Assembly: GCA_002238825.1 (NCBI GenBank)
Contig: MPNC01000010.1
Span: 1-64,000, forward strand
Source of the DNA: SAR202 cluster bacterium bin87
Lineage (GTDB): Bacteria; Chloroflexota; Dehalococcoidia; Lucifugimonadales; UBA3495
DNA length: 64,000 bases
Direction of reading: 5' to 3'
The position numbers were made by a program, and so were the translations under genes. Below are positions 51,998-61,262 of this stretch, piece by piece. The notes beneath the pieces were generated by a model. The model was not told the origin of the DNA, searched no databases, and worked only from the letters and a program-made list of their open reading frames with translations. The stretch's first letter is position 1; each line of letters opens with the position of its first letter.

Positions 51998-54205
51998 ATG
52001 GTCGCTGTCAAACCGAGAAACTGCACGCCAACGGTAGATGAATGTCAATACGAGGCCCGGCACATGGTCGAAATCGCTTCGCGCCAGGACCGGTGGCCGG
52101 ATCAACTGGACCTGAGGACCCTCCGCCGGAACTCGCCTGCGTCGGATCCCATGGGGCCGAGCTTCAACTACGCCGAGGCGTTCCAGGACCTCGACATTGA
52201 CGCGCTGAAGCGCGACATCAAGGAGGTGATGACCACGTCGCAAGACTGGTGGCCCGCCGACTACGGCCACTATGGGCCGCTCTTCATCCGCATGGCCTGG
52301 CACGCCGCCGGGACCTACCGCGTCAGTGACGGCCGCGGCGGGGGCGGCGCCGGCCAACTGCGCTTTGCGCCCCTCAACGGCTGGCCGGACAATGCCAACC
52401 TGGACAAGGCGCGCCGCCTGCTGTGGCCGGTCAAGCGGAAGTACGGCCGGAAGATCTCCTGGGCCGATCTGATTATCTTCGCCGGCAACTGCGCCCTGGA
52501 GTCCATGGGCTTCAGGACCCTTGGGTTCGCCTTCGGTCGCCCGGACGCGTGGGAAGCCGACGAGACCTGCTGGGGGCCGGAGGACAGCTGGCTTGGTGAC
52601 GAGCGCCACGACGCTGACGGAGTGCTTGACGAACCCTACGGCGCCGACCAGATGGGGCTGATCTACGTGAACCCGGAGGGGCCCGACGGCAACCCCGACC
52701 CGCTGGAGGCGGCACGGCACATTCGCCAAACCTTCCGTCGGATGGCGATGAACGACGAGGAGACGGTGGCGCTGATCGCCGGCGGGCACACCTTCGGCAA
52801 GGCGCATGGTGCCGGCTCCGAGAATTTCGTCGGGCCCGAACCCCAGGACGCCGGCATAGAGGAGCAGGGCCTGGGCTGGAAAAACGGCTTTGGCTGCGGC
52901 AACGGCCGTGATACGTTCACCAGTGGGCTGGAAGGCGCCTGGACCAGTAATCCGGTGCAATGGGACAACGAGTTCGTCGAGAACCTGCACTCCTACGATT
53001 GGGAACTGACCAAAAGCTCGGCGGGCAAATGGCAGTACGCCCCCCGCGATGCCGTCGCGGCGGCCACCGTGCCGGACGCGCACGATCCGTCCCGGATGCA
53101 CGCTCCCATGATGCTCACCACGGACCTTTCGCTAGTGGCGGACCCTGACTACGCGCCAATCGCGGCGCGCTTCCTCGAGAGTCCGGCGGATCTTGAAGAC
53201 GCCTTCGCCCGGGCGTGGTTCAAGCTGACCCACCGCGACATGGGACCCCGCAGTCGGTATCTCGGTCCGCTGGCCCCCACGGAACCGCTGTTGTGGCAGG
53301 ACCCCGTGCCCGACTTCAATCACCGGTTGATCGGTACGCAGGACGTCGAGGCCCTCAAGGCCAGTATCCTGGCCTCGGGGTTGTCCGTTAGTCAGCTGGT
53401 ATCGACCGCTTGGGCTTCGGCGGCGACGTTCCGCGGCACCGACATGCGGGGTGGAGCCAACGGGGCGCGGATCCGCCTGGCGCCGCAGAAGGACTGGGCA
53501 GTGAACGACCCGGACCAACTGCAGAAGGTTCTGAATATCCTGGAGCGGATCCGGTGGGAGTTCAACCGGGCTCGGACGGACGGGAAGTGGGTGTCCTGCG
53601 CCGATCTGATCGTCTTGGCCGGGTGCGCCGGCGTCGAGCAGGCGGCAAAAAACGCCGGCCAGAACGTGCTGGCGCCGTTCACGCCCGGGCGCACGGACGC
53701 ATCGCAGGAGTGGACCGACGTCGGGTCGTTCGGTGTGCTGGAGCCCACCGCCGACGGGTTCCGCAACTACCTCCAGGCCGGACACCGGGCGTCGGCGGAG
53801 GCGTCGCTGGTGGAGCGGGCATACCTGCTGACGCTGACGCCTCCCCAGATGACGGCGCTGGTGGGCGGTCTGCGGGTCCTGAACGCTAACGTCGGGCAAT
53901 CGCAACACGGCGTTTTCACCGACCGGCCCGGGGCGTTGACCAATGACTTCTTCGTGAACCTGCTTGACATGAACACCCAGTGGCGACTGTCAGCAGCCGA
54001 CGAGGGAGTATTCGAGGGTCGCGACCGGCGAACCGGCGAGCTCAGGTGGACCGGCACCAGGGCGGACCTGGTCTTCGGTTCCAACTCCGAGCTCCGGGCC
54101 ATCGCCGAGGTCTACGGGTGCGACGACGGCCAGGAGGTCTTCGTCCGCGAGTTCGTGGCCGCCTGGGATAAGGTCATGAACCTGGATCGGTTTGACCTGG
54201 CCTGA
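51998..54205 (+). CDS. katG: catalase-peroxidase KatG
   Basis: 735 residues, normal family length, two tandem peroxidase domains. The active site is [15 protein letters not shown] (Arg98, Trp101, His102), with [10 protein letters not shown] supplying the Tyr of the Met-Tyr-Trp adduct and [13 protein letters not shown] the proximal heme His. It detoxifies H2O2 in the cytosol. AAGGAGG precedes the ATG. PerR-like boxes lie upstream, and a strong hairpin follows at 54297. This is the best-preserved metabolic gene in the window and the only oxidative-stress gene. Confidence 0.97.
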   Translation: MVAVKPRNCTPTVDECQYEARHMVEIASRQDRWPDQLDLRTLRRNSPASDPMGPSFNYAEAFQDLDIDALKRDIKEVMTTSQDWWPADYGHYGPLFIRMAWHAAGTYRVSDGRGGGGAGQLRFAPLNGWPDNANLDKARRLLWPVKRKYGRKISWADLIIFAGNCALESMGFRTLGFAFGRPDAWEADETCWGPEDSWLGDERHDADGVLDEPYGADQMGLIYVNPEGPDGNPDPLEAARHIRQTFRRMAMNDEETVALIAGGHTFGKAHGAGSENFVGPEPQDAGIEEQGLGWKNGFGCGNGRDTFTSGLEGAWTSNPVQWDNEFVENLHSYDWELTKSSAGKWQYAPRDAVAAATVPDAHDPSRMHAPMMLTTDLSLVADPDYAPIAARFLESPADLEDAFARAWFKLTHRDMGPRSRYLGPLAPTEPLLWQDPVPDFNHRLIGTQDVEALKASILASGLSVSQLVSTAWASAATFRGTDMRGGANGARIRLAPQKDWAVNDPDQLQKVLNILERIRWEFNRARTDGKWVSCADLIVLAGCAGVEQAAKNAGQNVLAPFTPGRTDASQEWTDVGSFGVLEPTADGFRNYLQAGHRASAEASLVERAYLLTLTPPQMTALVGGLRVLNANVGQSQHGVFTDRPGALTNDFFVNLLDMNTQWRLSAADEGVFEGRDRRTGELRWTGTRADLVFGSNSELRAIAEVYGCDDGQEVFVREFVAAWDKVMNLDRFDLA

Positions 54206-54296
54206 CCCCGGCGCGGGACTACGAGCCGCCATTGTCCAGAGGTTCTCCGCATTTCGGAATCGGCGGCGAACCGGGGGTTTGACCAAGAACCAAAAA

Positions 54297-54329
54297 CTGC
54301 GGGGGCGTTCCGTCAGGACGCCCCCGCAG
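54297..54329 (+). terminator. strong hairpin downstream of katG
   Basis: CTGCGGGGGCGT (54297-54308) pairs perfectly with ACGCCCCCGCAG (54318-54329) over a nine-base loop. No T-run follows on the plus strand; an A5 run precedes it, so it could also terminate minus-strand transcripts. Confidence 0.55.
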
Positions 54330-54360
54330 TTAATCGCCGTCCGGCGTGCTGCCGCAGCCG

Positions 54361-54545
54361 TCAGCGCGACCGTTTCCCCACCGGGTAGTCGGGATTATCC
54401 GGCGTGCCGGAATAGGTGATCACGGCGTCCACGCCCGAGGCTGAGCGAATTGTTCCGCCCTCGCCAAGGGTGATGGATTGACCGGGATGCTCACGCCGTC
54501 GCGGTCGGTCTGGCCTTCCGTCGACGTCTTCCGGCGGGCCGTATC
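54361..54545 (-). pseudogene. secreted repeat-protein fragment
   Basis: The minus strand reads EGQTDRDGVSIPVN, shifts frame, then SITLGEGGTIRSASGVDAVI and TYSGTPDNPDYPV to a stop. Same style as the fragment at 51601-51887, in the same orientation. It may be part of one surface-protein gene interrupted by the katG segment. Confidence 0.4.
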
Positions 54546-54708
54546 CGGTCCCCGTTTTCTGTCCCTTATGTGACGGGAGCCAATTGCCGGCTCGAACGCT
54601 TACCGTGATGACATCGGGTTGTTCTGGCCAGGGTCAGCGCTGGGTTGGCAGGATCTGCCCTGGCTATGTATCATCCTGCTCCCCTACTCTGATTTTCGGT
54701 CATAACGC
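54546..54708. other. intergenic, nothing recognised
   Basis: Leader of the solute-binding protein gene. No clear promoter seen. Confidence 0.35.
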
Positions 54709-55791
54709 ATGATTGTCGTGCTCGCCCGATTGACAGGCAAACTGGCGTTCATCGTCATTTTCGGCGCTTTACGCCGGAGAGCTGCGGTGGCGGCTGTTTG
54801 CCTTTCGATTCTGCCGATTGCGTGCGCTCCCGGCGTCGCGCCGCCGGAGGCGTGCGTGGACGACGACCGGGAACTCAGTTTGGGCTTCTACGTGTACTTC
54901 GCCCCGGTCAGCCACAGCGCGGACGGTGAGCCGGGTTCTCCAGGCTTCGACGTTCACCGGGGGTACGAAGCCGACCTGCTGACCGCGTTGGAAGCCATGG
55001 ACGGGGTGGGGGTGTCCTTCTCCCGGCGGGGCATCAGCAGCTGGGACGACATCTGGCTGGCCTCGGCGGGCCCCGAGTTCGACGTCATCGGCGGCGGCAT
55101 AACCATACTGGATTCCCGGACCCGCGACGCCCAGGGGCGGGAAGCGGTGGTCTTCACGTCGGGGCACATCGCCTTTCGTCAATCGCTGCTGGTGCGTGTC
55201 AGTGAGGAAAGCCGCTTCACAGACTACGACGACCTGACGTCGGACGTGCGGGTCGGCGCGTTGGCCGGTACCACCGGAGAGGCGCGGCTGCTGGAATTAT
55301 CTGGCTTGACCAACCCCGACGGCGCGCTTGTTGCCGGCGCTAGCATCGACACTCCGCGTGGCGAGGTCGTCGCGGACGGCACACCGAACTACTTCATCAC
55401 CGCCGCCGCCGCGTCGGAGAACCTGGCGGGAAGACGCCGCATTCGGCCACCTGCCGGCAACATGCCCGAGGTCGTGTATTTGGGCGACCGACTGGGTGAG
55501 GAAGAGCTGCTCACCGCGCTGTCCGACGGTAGGATTGACGCGCTGGCCCGGGGCGAGGTCGGCAATCGGGAAGCCGAGCATGCCTCTGGGGATACTTTCG
55601 TGGTGGCGCTGCTTGATGACGCGGTCGAACGCGGCGGCTTTACCTTCGATGTTGAAGATGTCGAACTCGCCGCGTGTTTGAGCAACCGGATTGACTTCCT
55701 GACGGACGAGATGACCATCGGCTATGCCGATTGGCTCCAGGACCCGTCAGTGTTCATGGGCCGCGCCGACGTGTGGAACGGTATACAGTAG
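54709..55791 (+). CDS. family 3 solute-binding lipoprotein
   Basis: 360 residues. The n-region RRR and hydrophobic core lead to a lipobox (LPIAC). SBP_bac_3-like body: ELSLGFYVYFAPVS, YEADLLTALEAMDGVGVSFS, DIWLASAGPEFDVIGGGITI, DVRVGALAGTTGEARLLELS, then ELLTALSDGRIDALARGEVG. It binds amino acids or similar small polar ligands in homologues. No ABC permease or ATPase is adjacent, so it is an orphan. An internal GTG at 54787 has a better ribosome site (GGAGA), but starting there would drop the basic n-region. Confidence 0.7.
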   Translation: MIVVLARLTGKLAFIVIFGALRRRAAVAAVCLSILPIACAPGVAPPEACVDDDRELSLGFYVYFAPVSHSADGEPGSPGFDVHRGYEADLLTALEAMDGVGVSFSRRGISSWDDIWLASAGPEFDVIGGGITILDSRTRDAQGREAVVFTSGHIAFRQSLLVRVSEESRFTDYDDLTSDVRVGALAGTTGEARLLELSGLTNPDGALVAGASIDTPRGEVVADGTPNYFITAAAASENLAGRRRIRPPAGNMPEVVYLGDRLGEEELLTALSDGRIDALARGEVGNREAEHASGDTFVVALLDDAVERGGFTFDVEDVELAACLSNRIDFLTDEMTIGYADWLQDPSVFMGRADVWNGIQ

Positions 55792-56081
55792 CCGGCCACC
55801 GGCCACCGGCCACTGGGCACCACCGGGTCGGTGTCAGTTGTAATCCTCAACGGACCACGACACCGGCTTGCCGTACGCTGCGGCTGGCCTGGGCGGCGCT
55901 GGTGGCTTGCAGGCGGCTCGGAGCCGGGTGTCCGGTGGTAATTTTCACTGCGGTCCTTCCGGCTGCCTTCCGGGCAGTTCTGTAAAGGTGTTAGGGGGAT
56001 CCGGCGCCGGTAGTGAAACCGGACGCCCGGTTGTCGGTGGCGGCCCGGGTCTTCATCACAAGCCGAGGGGCTTGGCAGCGG
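55792..56081. other. intergenic with 7-bp tandem repeat
   Basis: CCGGCCA occurs three times in tandem at 55792-55812. No gene is supported. Confidence 0.5.
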
Positions 56082-56340
56082 ACCACCGTGTCAGCCCGGT
56101 CATACTCATTTGGGACACCCCCCAGGACAGTAGCATTGCCGGATACCAGCATCGCGGAAGGACGGCGTCCGCAGCTACGGCGGCCGGATGAACATCATGA
56201 GCAGCGGGGCGCCCACCGTGACATACACGGTGTCGGGCCCTGCCTCCGGCGCGATCTACACTTTTCAGATCCGGCGGGTGAATAGCCTGGGGGATGGAGC
56301 CGCTTTGCCGGGAGTAAGGTTTCAACGCAGCGGGGGTTAG
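56082..56340 (+). pseudogene. fibronectin type III fragment, frameshifted
   Basis: HRVSPVILIWDTPQDSSIAG then YQ in one frame, and after a shift TVTYTVSGPASGAIYTFQIR then RVNSLGDGAALPG, ending at TAG. Together these are the first and last strands of one FN3 domain of the Chloroflexota type. The rest of the gene is missing. Confidence 0.5.
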
Positions 56341-56366
56341 ATTCCGTCTTTCGCCGGAATGGCGAC
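56340..56366. repeat. REP-like short palindrome (3 of 3)
   Basis: GATTCCGTCTTTCGCCGGAA then TGGCGACG. Related to 20275-20302 and 40137-40163. Confidence 0.5.
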
Positions 56367-56452
56367 GGGTGTTGGGATCTTGAGTTGGGTACAGTAGCCT
56401 CGCAATAAATTAACCAAAAAAATCACTGATTATCACCTGTAATTCACGTCAT

Positions 56453-56463
56453 TTTGCTATAAT
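56453..56463 (+). promoter_or_regulatory. extended -10 promoter of the NHLP precursor operon
   Basis: TTTGCTATAAT: a perfect TATAAT (56458-56463) with the TGn extension, in an AT-rich stretch (56401-56465). The -35 is weak. Distance to the first precursor ATG is about 157 bases, leaving a long 5' leader. Confidence 0.55.
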
Positions 56464-56619
56464 GACAGCCAGCTACCGCGTCTTCCGGCGATGGGGAGGG
56501 CGGTAGAAGCGCGCAGCTTGCCGTGCTCGCACTGGGAGAGGATGCCAGCCTCAACCACTGGATGGGGCTGCGCTTGAGCAAGCGGTATTGACAACCAACT
56601 CGAATAAAGAGGGTGAGTC

Positions 56620-56877
56620 ATGATGAATACCAGAGCGGAACTGGAAGCGGAGTTGATTGCACGGGTGGCGGATGATGACGCCTTCCGCGCGCGTCTGCTG
56701 GAAAATCCCCGGGACGTGATCCGGGAGGCGACAGGGATAGCCATTCCCGAGGATTTCACCATCCACGTACATGAAGAGAACGCAACGACTGCTCACGTAG
56801 TGCTGCCGCAAAGCGACGAGTTGACCCGGGAGGAGTTGGCTGTCGTTGCCGGCGGTTTCGGAGCGTTCTGGGGATAA
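56620..56877 (+). CDS. NHLP-type RiPP precursor peptide 1
   Basis: 85 residues. The leader resembles the nitrile-hydratase alpha-subunit-like (NHLP, TIGR03793-type) leader: TRAELEAELIARVADDDAFR, LLENPRDVIREATGIAIPED, FTIHVHEENATTAHVVLP, ending ELAVVAGG. The double-Gly site is followed by only FGAFWG, an aromatic six-residue core without Cys, Ser or Thr. That rules out lanthionine or azoline chemistry in this core. GAGGGTGAG lies upstream of the ATG pair. First gene of a three-gene operon. Confidence 0.85.
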   Translation: MMNTRAELEAELIARVADDDAFRARLLENPRDVIREATGIAIPEDFTIHVHEENATTAHVVLPQSDELTREELAVVAGGFGAFWG

Positions 56878-56919
56878 TTCGTTCCCAATAGGAATGTTTG
56901 AAAGGAAGGAGGTAGAACC

Positions 56920-57192
56920 ATGACTATGAAGACCAGGGCGGAACTGGATGCGGAGCTCATTGCCCGTGTGGCGGATGACGAGGAATTCCGCGCGCTGCTT
57001 TTGGAAAACCCCAAAGAGGCGATCCAGCAGGCGACGGGTATAGATATTCCCGAAGATTTCACCATCCAGGTGCATGAAGAGAACAGCATGACGGCACACG
57101 TGGTGCTGCCGGCCAGCGGCCAGTTGACCGAGGCCGATCTGGCGGTGATTGCCGGTGGCAATGGTCTCATTTCCAGCTGGGCGCGTGCGTGA
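56920..57192 (+). CDS. NHLP-type RiPP precursor peptide 2
   Basis: 90 residues, leader ~65% identical by eye to precursor 1 (TRAELDAELIARVADDEEFR, TGIDIPEDFTIQVHEENSMT), ending LAVIAGG. The core is NGLISSWARA, ten residues with two Ser and one Trp. GGAGG lies eight bases upstream of the ATG. The gene is 42 bases downstream of precursor 1, and its stop overlaps the start of the next gene. Confidence 0.87.
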   Translation: MTMKTRAELDAELIARVADDEEFRALLLENPKEAIQQATGIDIPEDFTIQVHEENSMTAHVVLPASGQLTEADLAVIAGGNGLISSWARA

Positions 57193-58259
57193 TGGCTGAG
57201 GAGTTCCGAGACATTGCTCCGGAACTCCAACCTTTTGTGCCACGTTCCCTCATTGATGGCCGGGGTTGGGAACGACTGCTGGACCGGGTGGGCAGTCTGC
57301 CCGGTTGGGTTGCGGCGGAGGGCGTCGGGTTCGAGTTTCGGCTCGTTGGGGATGCCAGCGCGGACATCGCCGTATCGGTGGTTCCGGGTTTTCCCCTGTT
57401 TGAATATTACGTCGCCCGGGGCAAGGAAGCGAGACCGGGTTCCGCGGCGAGGTGCCTGGGCAGGTTCTTCTCCCAGGCAACCAATACCGAAACTATCTCC
57501 GGATGCCCGGCCTCCGGCTGGTTCGAGTCGGCGATGCTGGAACACGACGTCGCCGGAGCGTTTCCCGGACAGCCCGCTGACCCCGGCCTGTTCGTCAGGC
57601 TGGTACACGATAGGCCCGACTGGCCCAGCCTCCCTCCTCCCGGGGTCCTGGCGGCCACGCTGGCAAACGCAGTGGGGTGGACCGAGCACGACGACGAGGT
57701 CCGCGCCGTGGAACGTGTCTTTGCCGCCCTGCCTCCGGGCGGCCGAGTCGGCCAGATGGGCGCCATGCCGGGCCGTGGACTGCGGGCAATCCGGTTGATT
57801 GTGGATGGCCTGGCGGAGGAGGAGGTCCCGGACTGCCTGGGACGGCTGGGTTGGCCGGGTCAGGCCGGTAAAGCGATGGTCGTGCTGGACGAGATGGGCG
57901 ACGTCACTGCCGTCTTCCGTTTGTCGCTGGACGTTTCCGTTGACGGCCTGTCGCCGCGCCTAGGCCTGGAATTTTATCCTCCGGGAGAGCGGAAGGATCT
58001 AGATCATTGGCTGACGACGGGACGCAGCGCTTGGCGGCCCATCATCAAGCGTCTGGAAGCCCGGCAATGGTGTCAGCCGGACAAAGCGCGCGGCCTGCTC
58101 GATTTTCCGGGGCTTGACCGGCTCTTCGATGAGAGCGGCATCTCTGTCCTGTACCGGGGAATCAATCACGTGAAAGTTACGATTGAAGGTGACGACCTGC
58201 AGGCCAAGGCCTATGCCGGCTTGAGATTATTCCGCCCCGAGTCCGTGTCCGACCGGTAG
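57192..58259 (+). CDS. unknown protein coupled to NHLP precursors
   Basis: 355 residues from ATG 57192, sharing one base with the precursor stop (TGATG); GTG at 57189 is possible. No ribosome site, so translation is coupled to precursor 2. No catalytic motif is recognised: no LanM, YcaO, radical-SAM CxxxCxxC, methyltransferase or ATP-grasp signature. Visible blocks: ELQPFVPRSLIDGRGWERLL, AVSVVPGFPLFEYYV, RAIRLIVDGLAEEEVPDCLG, LGLEFYPPGERKDLDHWL, RGINHVKVTIEGDDLQAKAY. The coupling implies 1:1 expression with the precursor, as for a leader-binding chaperone, tailoring enzyme or immunity factor. Function is unknown. Confidence 0.8.
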   Translation: MAEEFRDIAPELQPFVPRSLIDGRGWERLLDRVGSLPGWVAAEGVGFEFRLVGDASADIAVSVVPGFPLFEYYVARGKEARPGSAARCLGRFFSQATNTETISGCPASGWFESAMLEHDVAGAFPGQPADPGLFVRLVHDRPDWPSLPPPGVLAATLANAVGWTEHDDEVRAVERVFAALPPGGRVGQMGAMPGRGLRAIRLIVDGLAEEEVPDCLGRLGWPGQAGKAMVVLDEMGDVTAVFRLSLDVSVDGLSPRLGLEFYPPGERKDLDHWLTTGRSAWRPIIKRLEARQWCQPDKARGLLDFPGLDRLFDESGISVLYRGINHVKVTIEGDDLQAKAYAGLRLFRPESVSDR

Positions 58260-58271
58260 GCAACGATTCCG

Positions 58272-58299
58272 TTGGGGCGCGATCTCCCTTAAGCCCCAA
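58272..58299. terminator. hairpin between convergent NHLP operons
   Basis: TTGGGGC (58272-58278) pairs with GCCCCAA (58293-58299) over a 14-base loop. Possible bidirectional terminator. Confidence 0.45.
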
Positions 58300-58325
58300 G
58301 TCCGGTTCAGCATGGCGAACCCCTA

Positions 58326-61262
58326 TCACGTCATCTGTCGCCGCACCAGTTCACGGAACGTGCCTTCGGTTTCATACAGCTCGTCGAAGGTGCCTTGTTG
58401 CACCACCCGCCCGGCCTCCAGCACGTAGATACGGTCTGCCTTGCGGATAGTGGACAGCCGATGGGCGATCATGATACGGGTGGCCGCCACGCTCTCAATC
58501 CCCTGCATAACCCGCGCCTGGCTGCTGGCGTCGAGCCAGCTCGTGGCCTCGTCGAGGACGATGACCCGCGGGTTGCGGACCAGGGCCGCCGCCACCATAA
58601 TCCGTTGCATCTGACCGCCGGAGAAGGTCGCCACGCTGTCGTTCACGACGGTGAACATCCCCATGGGCATGGCCTCGATGTCCCCGGCGGCGTCGGCGAG
58701 GCGCGCCGCCCGCCAGGCGTCGTCAATCGTCAGGTCATCATTCATGCCCACGATGTTGTCCAGGATGTTGCCCGGGAGCAAGGCCCCGTCCTGCACCACC
58801 ACTCCGATTTGGCGCCTTACCGAGCTCCGGTCCAGGTTGGCGAGGTCGCGCCCGTCGTAGTACACCGCCCCACCCGTCGGTTCCTCCAGCCCCAACGCCA
58901 GCCGCAGCAGCGTGGTCTTTCCGGAGCCGGACTCGCCGACCAGGGCGACGAACTCCCCGGGGCGCGCCTCAATGGAAATGGCGTCGAGGATTAGGGGGCC
59001 GTCTTCCGAGTAACGGAAACTCACCCGGTCAAAGTGGATTTCCCCGCTCAACGACGCAGGAGCGGCCAATGCCGACCCGTTGTCCGGCGGCGTCAGGAGC
59101 ATTGGCCTGATCTGTTCGTAGGCCACGATGACCGCGGCCAGCAATTCAAACGAGCGTCCCAGAGCAACCACCGCCGCGTAGAACACCATGGACACAGCGT
59201 AGATGACGAGGAAGTCCCCCGCGGTCAGGCTGCCGGGGCCTTGCCAGACCACAACCGCGAACAGCGCCCCTCCTGCCAGGGCCGGCACGGCAGCGCTGAA
59301 GGCGACCAGGTGTTTGTTCAAGTCGTCGCTCTCCCGCCTGGCCATGATCTGCTCGCGGTAGCCTCGGGCCCACGCAGCGAACGCCGACCCTTCCGCGCCG
59401 GCCGAACGCAACTTGCTCATACCGCCGATGAACTGGAACAGTTCCCCGGCCAGCAAGCGAGCCGCCGCGTAGCGGCGGCGCTGGGGAACAATCTGCCAAA
59501 ATCCCAGGAGAGAAGTAACCGCCAGCGCGAACAGTCCGATGCCCAGGCTGGTCCAGGCCAGCGCCTTATCGTAAAGGAACAGCAGCCCCAGGGCCGGCAA
59601 GAGAAAGATGACCCCCAGCAGAGCGCTGGCGAGCAGCCCCGACACTTGGTCCCGCAGCGTCCAGAATACCGCCATCCGCGCCGTTAACTCTCCCGCCGTG
59701 AACCGACGGAAGAACCCCGGCGGAAGACCCAGCAGGCGATCCCAGATGGCCGCTCCCATCCGCGTCATGGCGCGCCCTTCCAGGCGCATCAGCGCCATCC
59801 CCTGCAGCGTCAGCAGCAGCCCGCCGACGACGGCCAGGGCGCACAGAGCGACAACGGCGCGCAATAGCGTCGCGCCGGCCCCGGCCGGAAGCGCCCAATT
59901 AACCAAAATACCCAGCATGATTGCCGGCGCCAGCGACAGGAGGCTCGCCAGGAGCCCCGTGATCGCGAACCGACTCCAGTCCGCCGTCATGTTCTTCACT
60001 GCAAAACTGAACAGCTCTTTTACGCCTACCGGGGCATCCCCCGGCAATGGGTCATAGAAGCACCAGGCGTTCTCATCCAGGTCCTGCGCCCGGTTGGCGT
60101 CAAGACGCGCCGAGCGTCCCGAGGCCGGGTCAACCACGCGATACCGCCCGACAACGCTGGGCAAAAGGGCGACGGGACGGCCATCGTCGCGCCGGAAACC
60201 CAGCATCGCGCCGCTGTCGCCAACCCACCACTTGTCTTCAGGGGTAAGCCGCACCTTCCTGGAGCGAAGCCCCGACACGTTGACGATGTCTTGCAGTGAA
60301 GGGCCTTCACCGCCCTGCGCCCGTGAAGGTGGCGGCGGCCGGAAAGCGATGCCCTGATGTTTGCCGACCACTTCCAGCGCAGCCAGAAGAGGGAAATCGC
60401 TCTGCTCACTCCCCGTGCGGGTAGGACCCAAGACGGTGAACAAACTCTGTCGCGCCCTTTCCTCGTCCCGGCGGCGGTGAGAAGCGCGGGCAGTCTGCTC
60501 GTTGACCTCGTCGGCCACCAGCAGCAGGCGGTTGAACTGCTCCACGGCAAGGGTCAGACGATGAAACTCCTCCAGGGCCGGCAACAACCGTCCATCGCGG
60601 TTCAGCTCCCGGGAGGAGACACCGGTCACACGGGCCGGACTGCGCAGGGTAATCCAGGTGTCCGAGGTCAGCGGAACCGGCCCAGCTTTACCTGCCTCAA
60701 TGTCTTCCGTGTCCATGTAAACCGCCGCCTCTTCTCCCTGAACCCAAACGACGTTGCCGGGGTGGGCCGAAAGCACACATCCGGCTTCGGCGTCCAGCGA
60801 TTCCCCGGGACTGATCAGCAGACCGGTGCGGGGGCGCACTTCGATCTGCCTCGAGACGGCTGCGGCGAACTTCGACAGCCAGATGTCAACCTGGTCGGCC
60901 AGAGCGTCGTCAATACCGTTACTCCGCAGGTCCTCCAGTCGTAGGTGCCGGACTCGTGAGTTCGGGATCCCCTTGGCAATGATTCCAAGCTGACCGCCCC
61001 AATCTCCCACGCAGAACACCAGGCTGCCCTGGTCGGCCCGCAGCAGGTGTTTCAAACTGGATGTTGGCTCTCCGTCGCGGTACTCGACGAGGAACACGTC
61101 AAGTTCGCCCTGCTCCACGAACCAGGCCGTTTGCGGGTCGTCCAGCCGGATGGGCCGGTTGGCGGCGCTGGCAATGGGCTCTCCCAGCGTCATTGCCAAT
61201 CTAGTTAGCTGGTCTGACCGGTGAAGCGTCATTGCGTCCTTCTCGGATTGCAGGAGCGTCAT
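58326..61262 (-). CDS. NHLP bacteriocin export ABC transporter permease/ATPase (ABC2 type)
   Basis: 978 residues. The long N-terminal region (~1-430) is typical of the NHLM-type second transporter. Six-helix permease ~440-720. ATPase ~745-975: Walker A VGESGSGKTTLLRLALG, signature FSGGQMQRIMVAAAL, Walker B RVIVLDEATSWLD, switch His MIAHRLSTIR. There is no peptidase domain. It overlaps the C39-type transporter gene by four bases (ATGA), so they are coexpressed and probably form a heterodimer. An internal ATG (61232) has a better ribosome site. Confidence 0.88.
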   Translation of the reverse strand: MTLLQSEKDAMTLHRSDQLTRLAMTLGEPIASAANRPIRLDDPQTAWFVEQGELDVFLVEYRDGEPTSSLKHLLRADQGSLVFCVGDWGGQLGIIAKGIPNSRVRHLRLEDLRSNGIDDALADQVDIWLSKFAAAVSRQIEVRPRTGLLISPGESLDAEAGCVLSAHPGNVVWVQGEEAAVYMDTEDIEAGKAGPVPLTSDTWITLRSPARVTGVSSRELNRDGRLLPALEEFHRLTLAVEQFNRLLLVADEVNEQTARASHRRRDEERARQSLFTVLGPTRTGSEQSDFPLLAALEVVGKHQGIAFRPPPPSRAQGGEGPSLQDIVNVSGLRSRKVRLTPEDKWWVGDSGAMLGFRRDDGRPVALLPSVVGRYRVVDPASGRSARLDANRAQDLDENAWCFYDPLPGDAPVGVKELFSFAVKNMTADWSRFAITGLLASLLSLAPAIMLGILVNWALPAGAGATLLRAVVALCALAVVGGLLLTLQGMALMRLEGRAMTRMGAAIWDRLLGLPPGFFRRFTAGELTARMAVFWTLRDQVSGLLASALLGVIFLLPALGLLFLYDKALAWTSLGIGLFALAVTSLLGFWQIVPQRRRYAAARLLAGELFQFIGGMSKLRSAGAEGSAFAAWARGYREQIMARRESDDLNKHLVAFSAAVPALAGGALFAVVVWQGPGSLTAGDFLVIYAVSMVFYAAVVALGRSFELLAAVIVAYEQIRPMLLTPPDNGSALAAPASLSGEIHFDRVSFRYSEDGPLILDAISIEARPGEFVALVGESGSGKTTLLRLALGLEEPTGGAVYYDGRDLANLDRSSVRRQIGVVVQDGALLPGNILDNIVGMNDDLTIDDAWRAARLADAAGDIEAMPMGMFTVVNDSVATFSGGQMQRIMVAAALVRNPRVIVLDEATSWLDASSQARVMQGIESVAATRIMIAHRLSTIRKADRIYVLEAGRVVQQGTFDELYETEGTFRELVRRQMT

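Noticed and set aside
55792-55812. (CCGGCCA)3 as a regulatory iteron
   Set aside because: Only three short units after a stop codon and no replication gene; simple slippage is enough.
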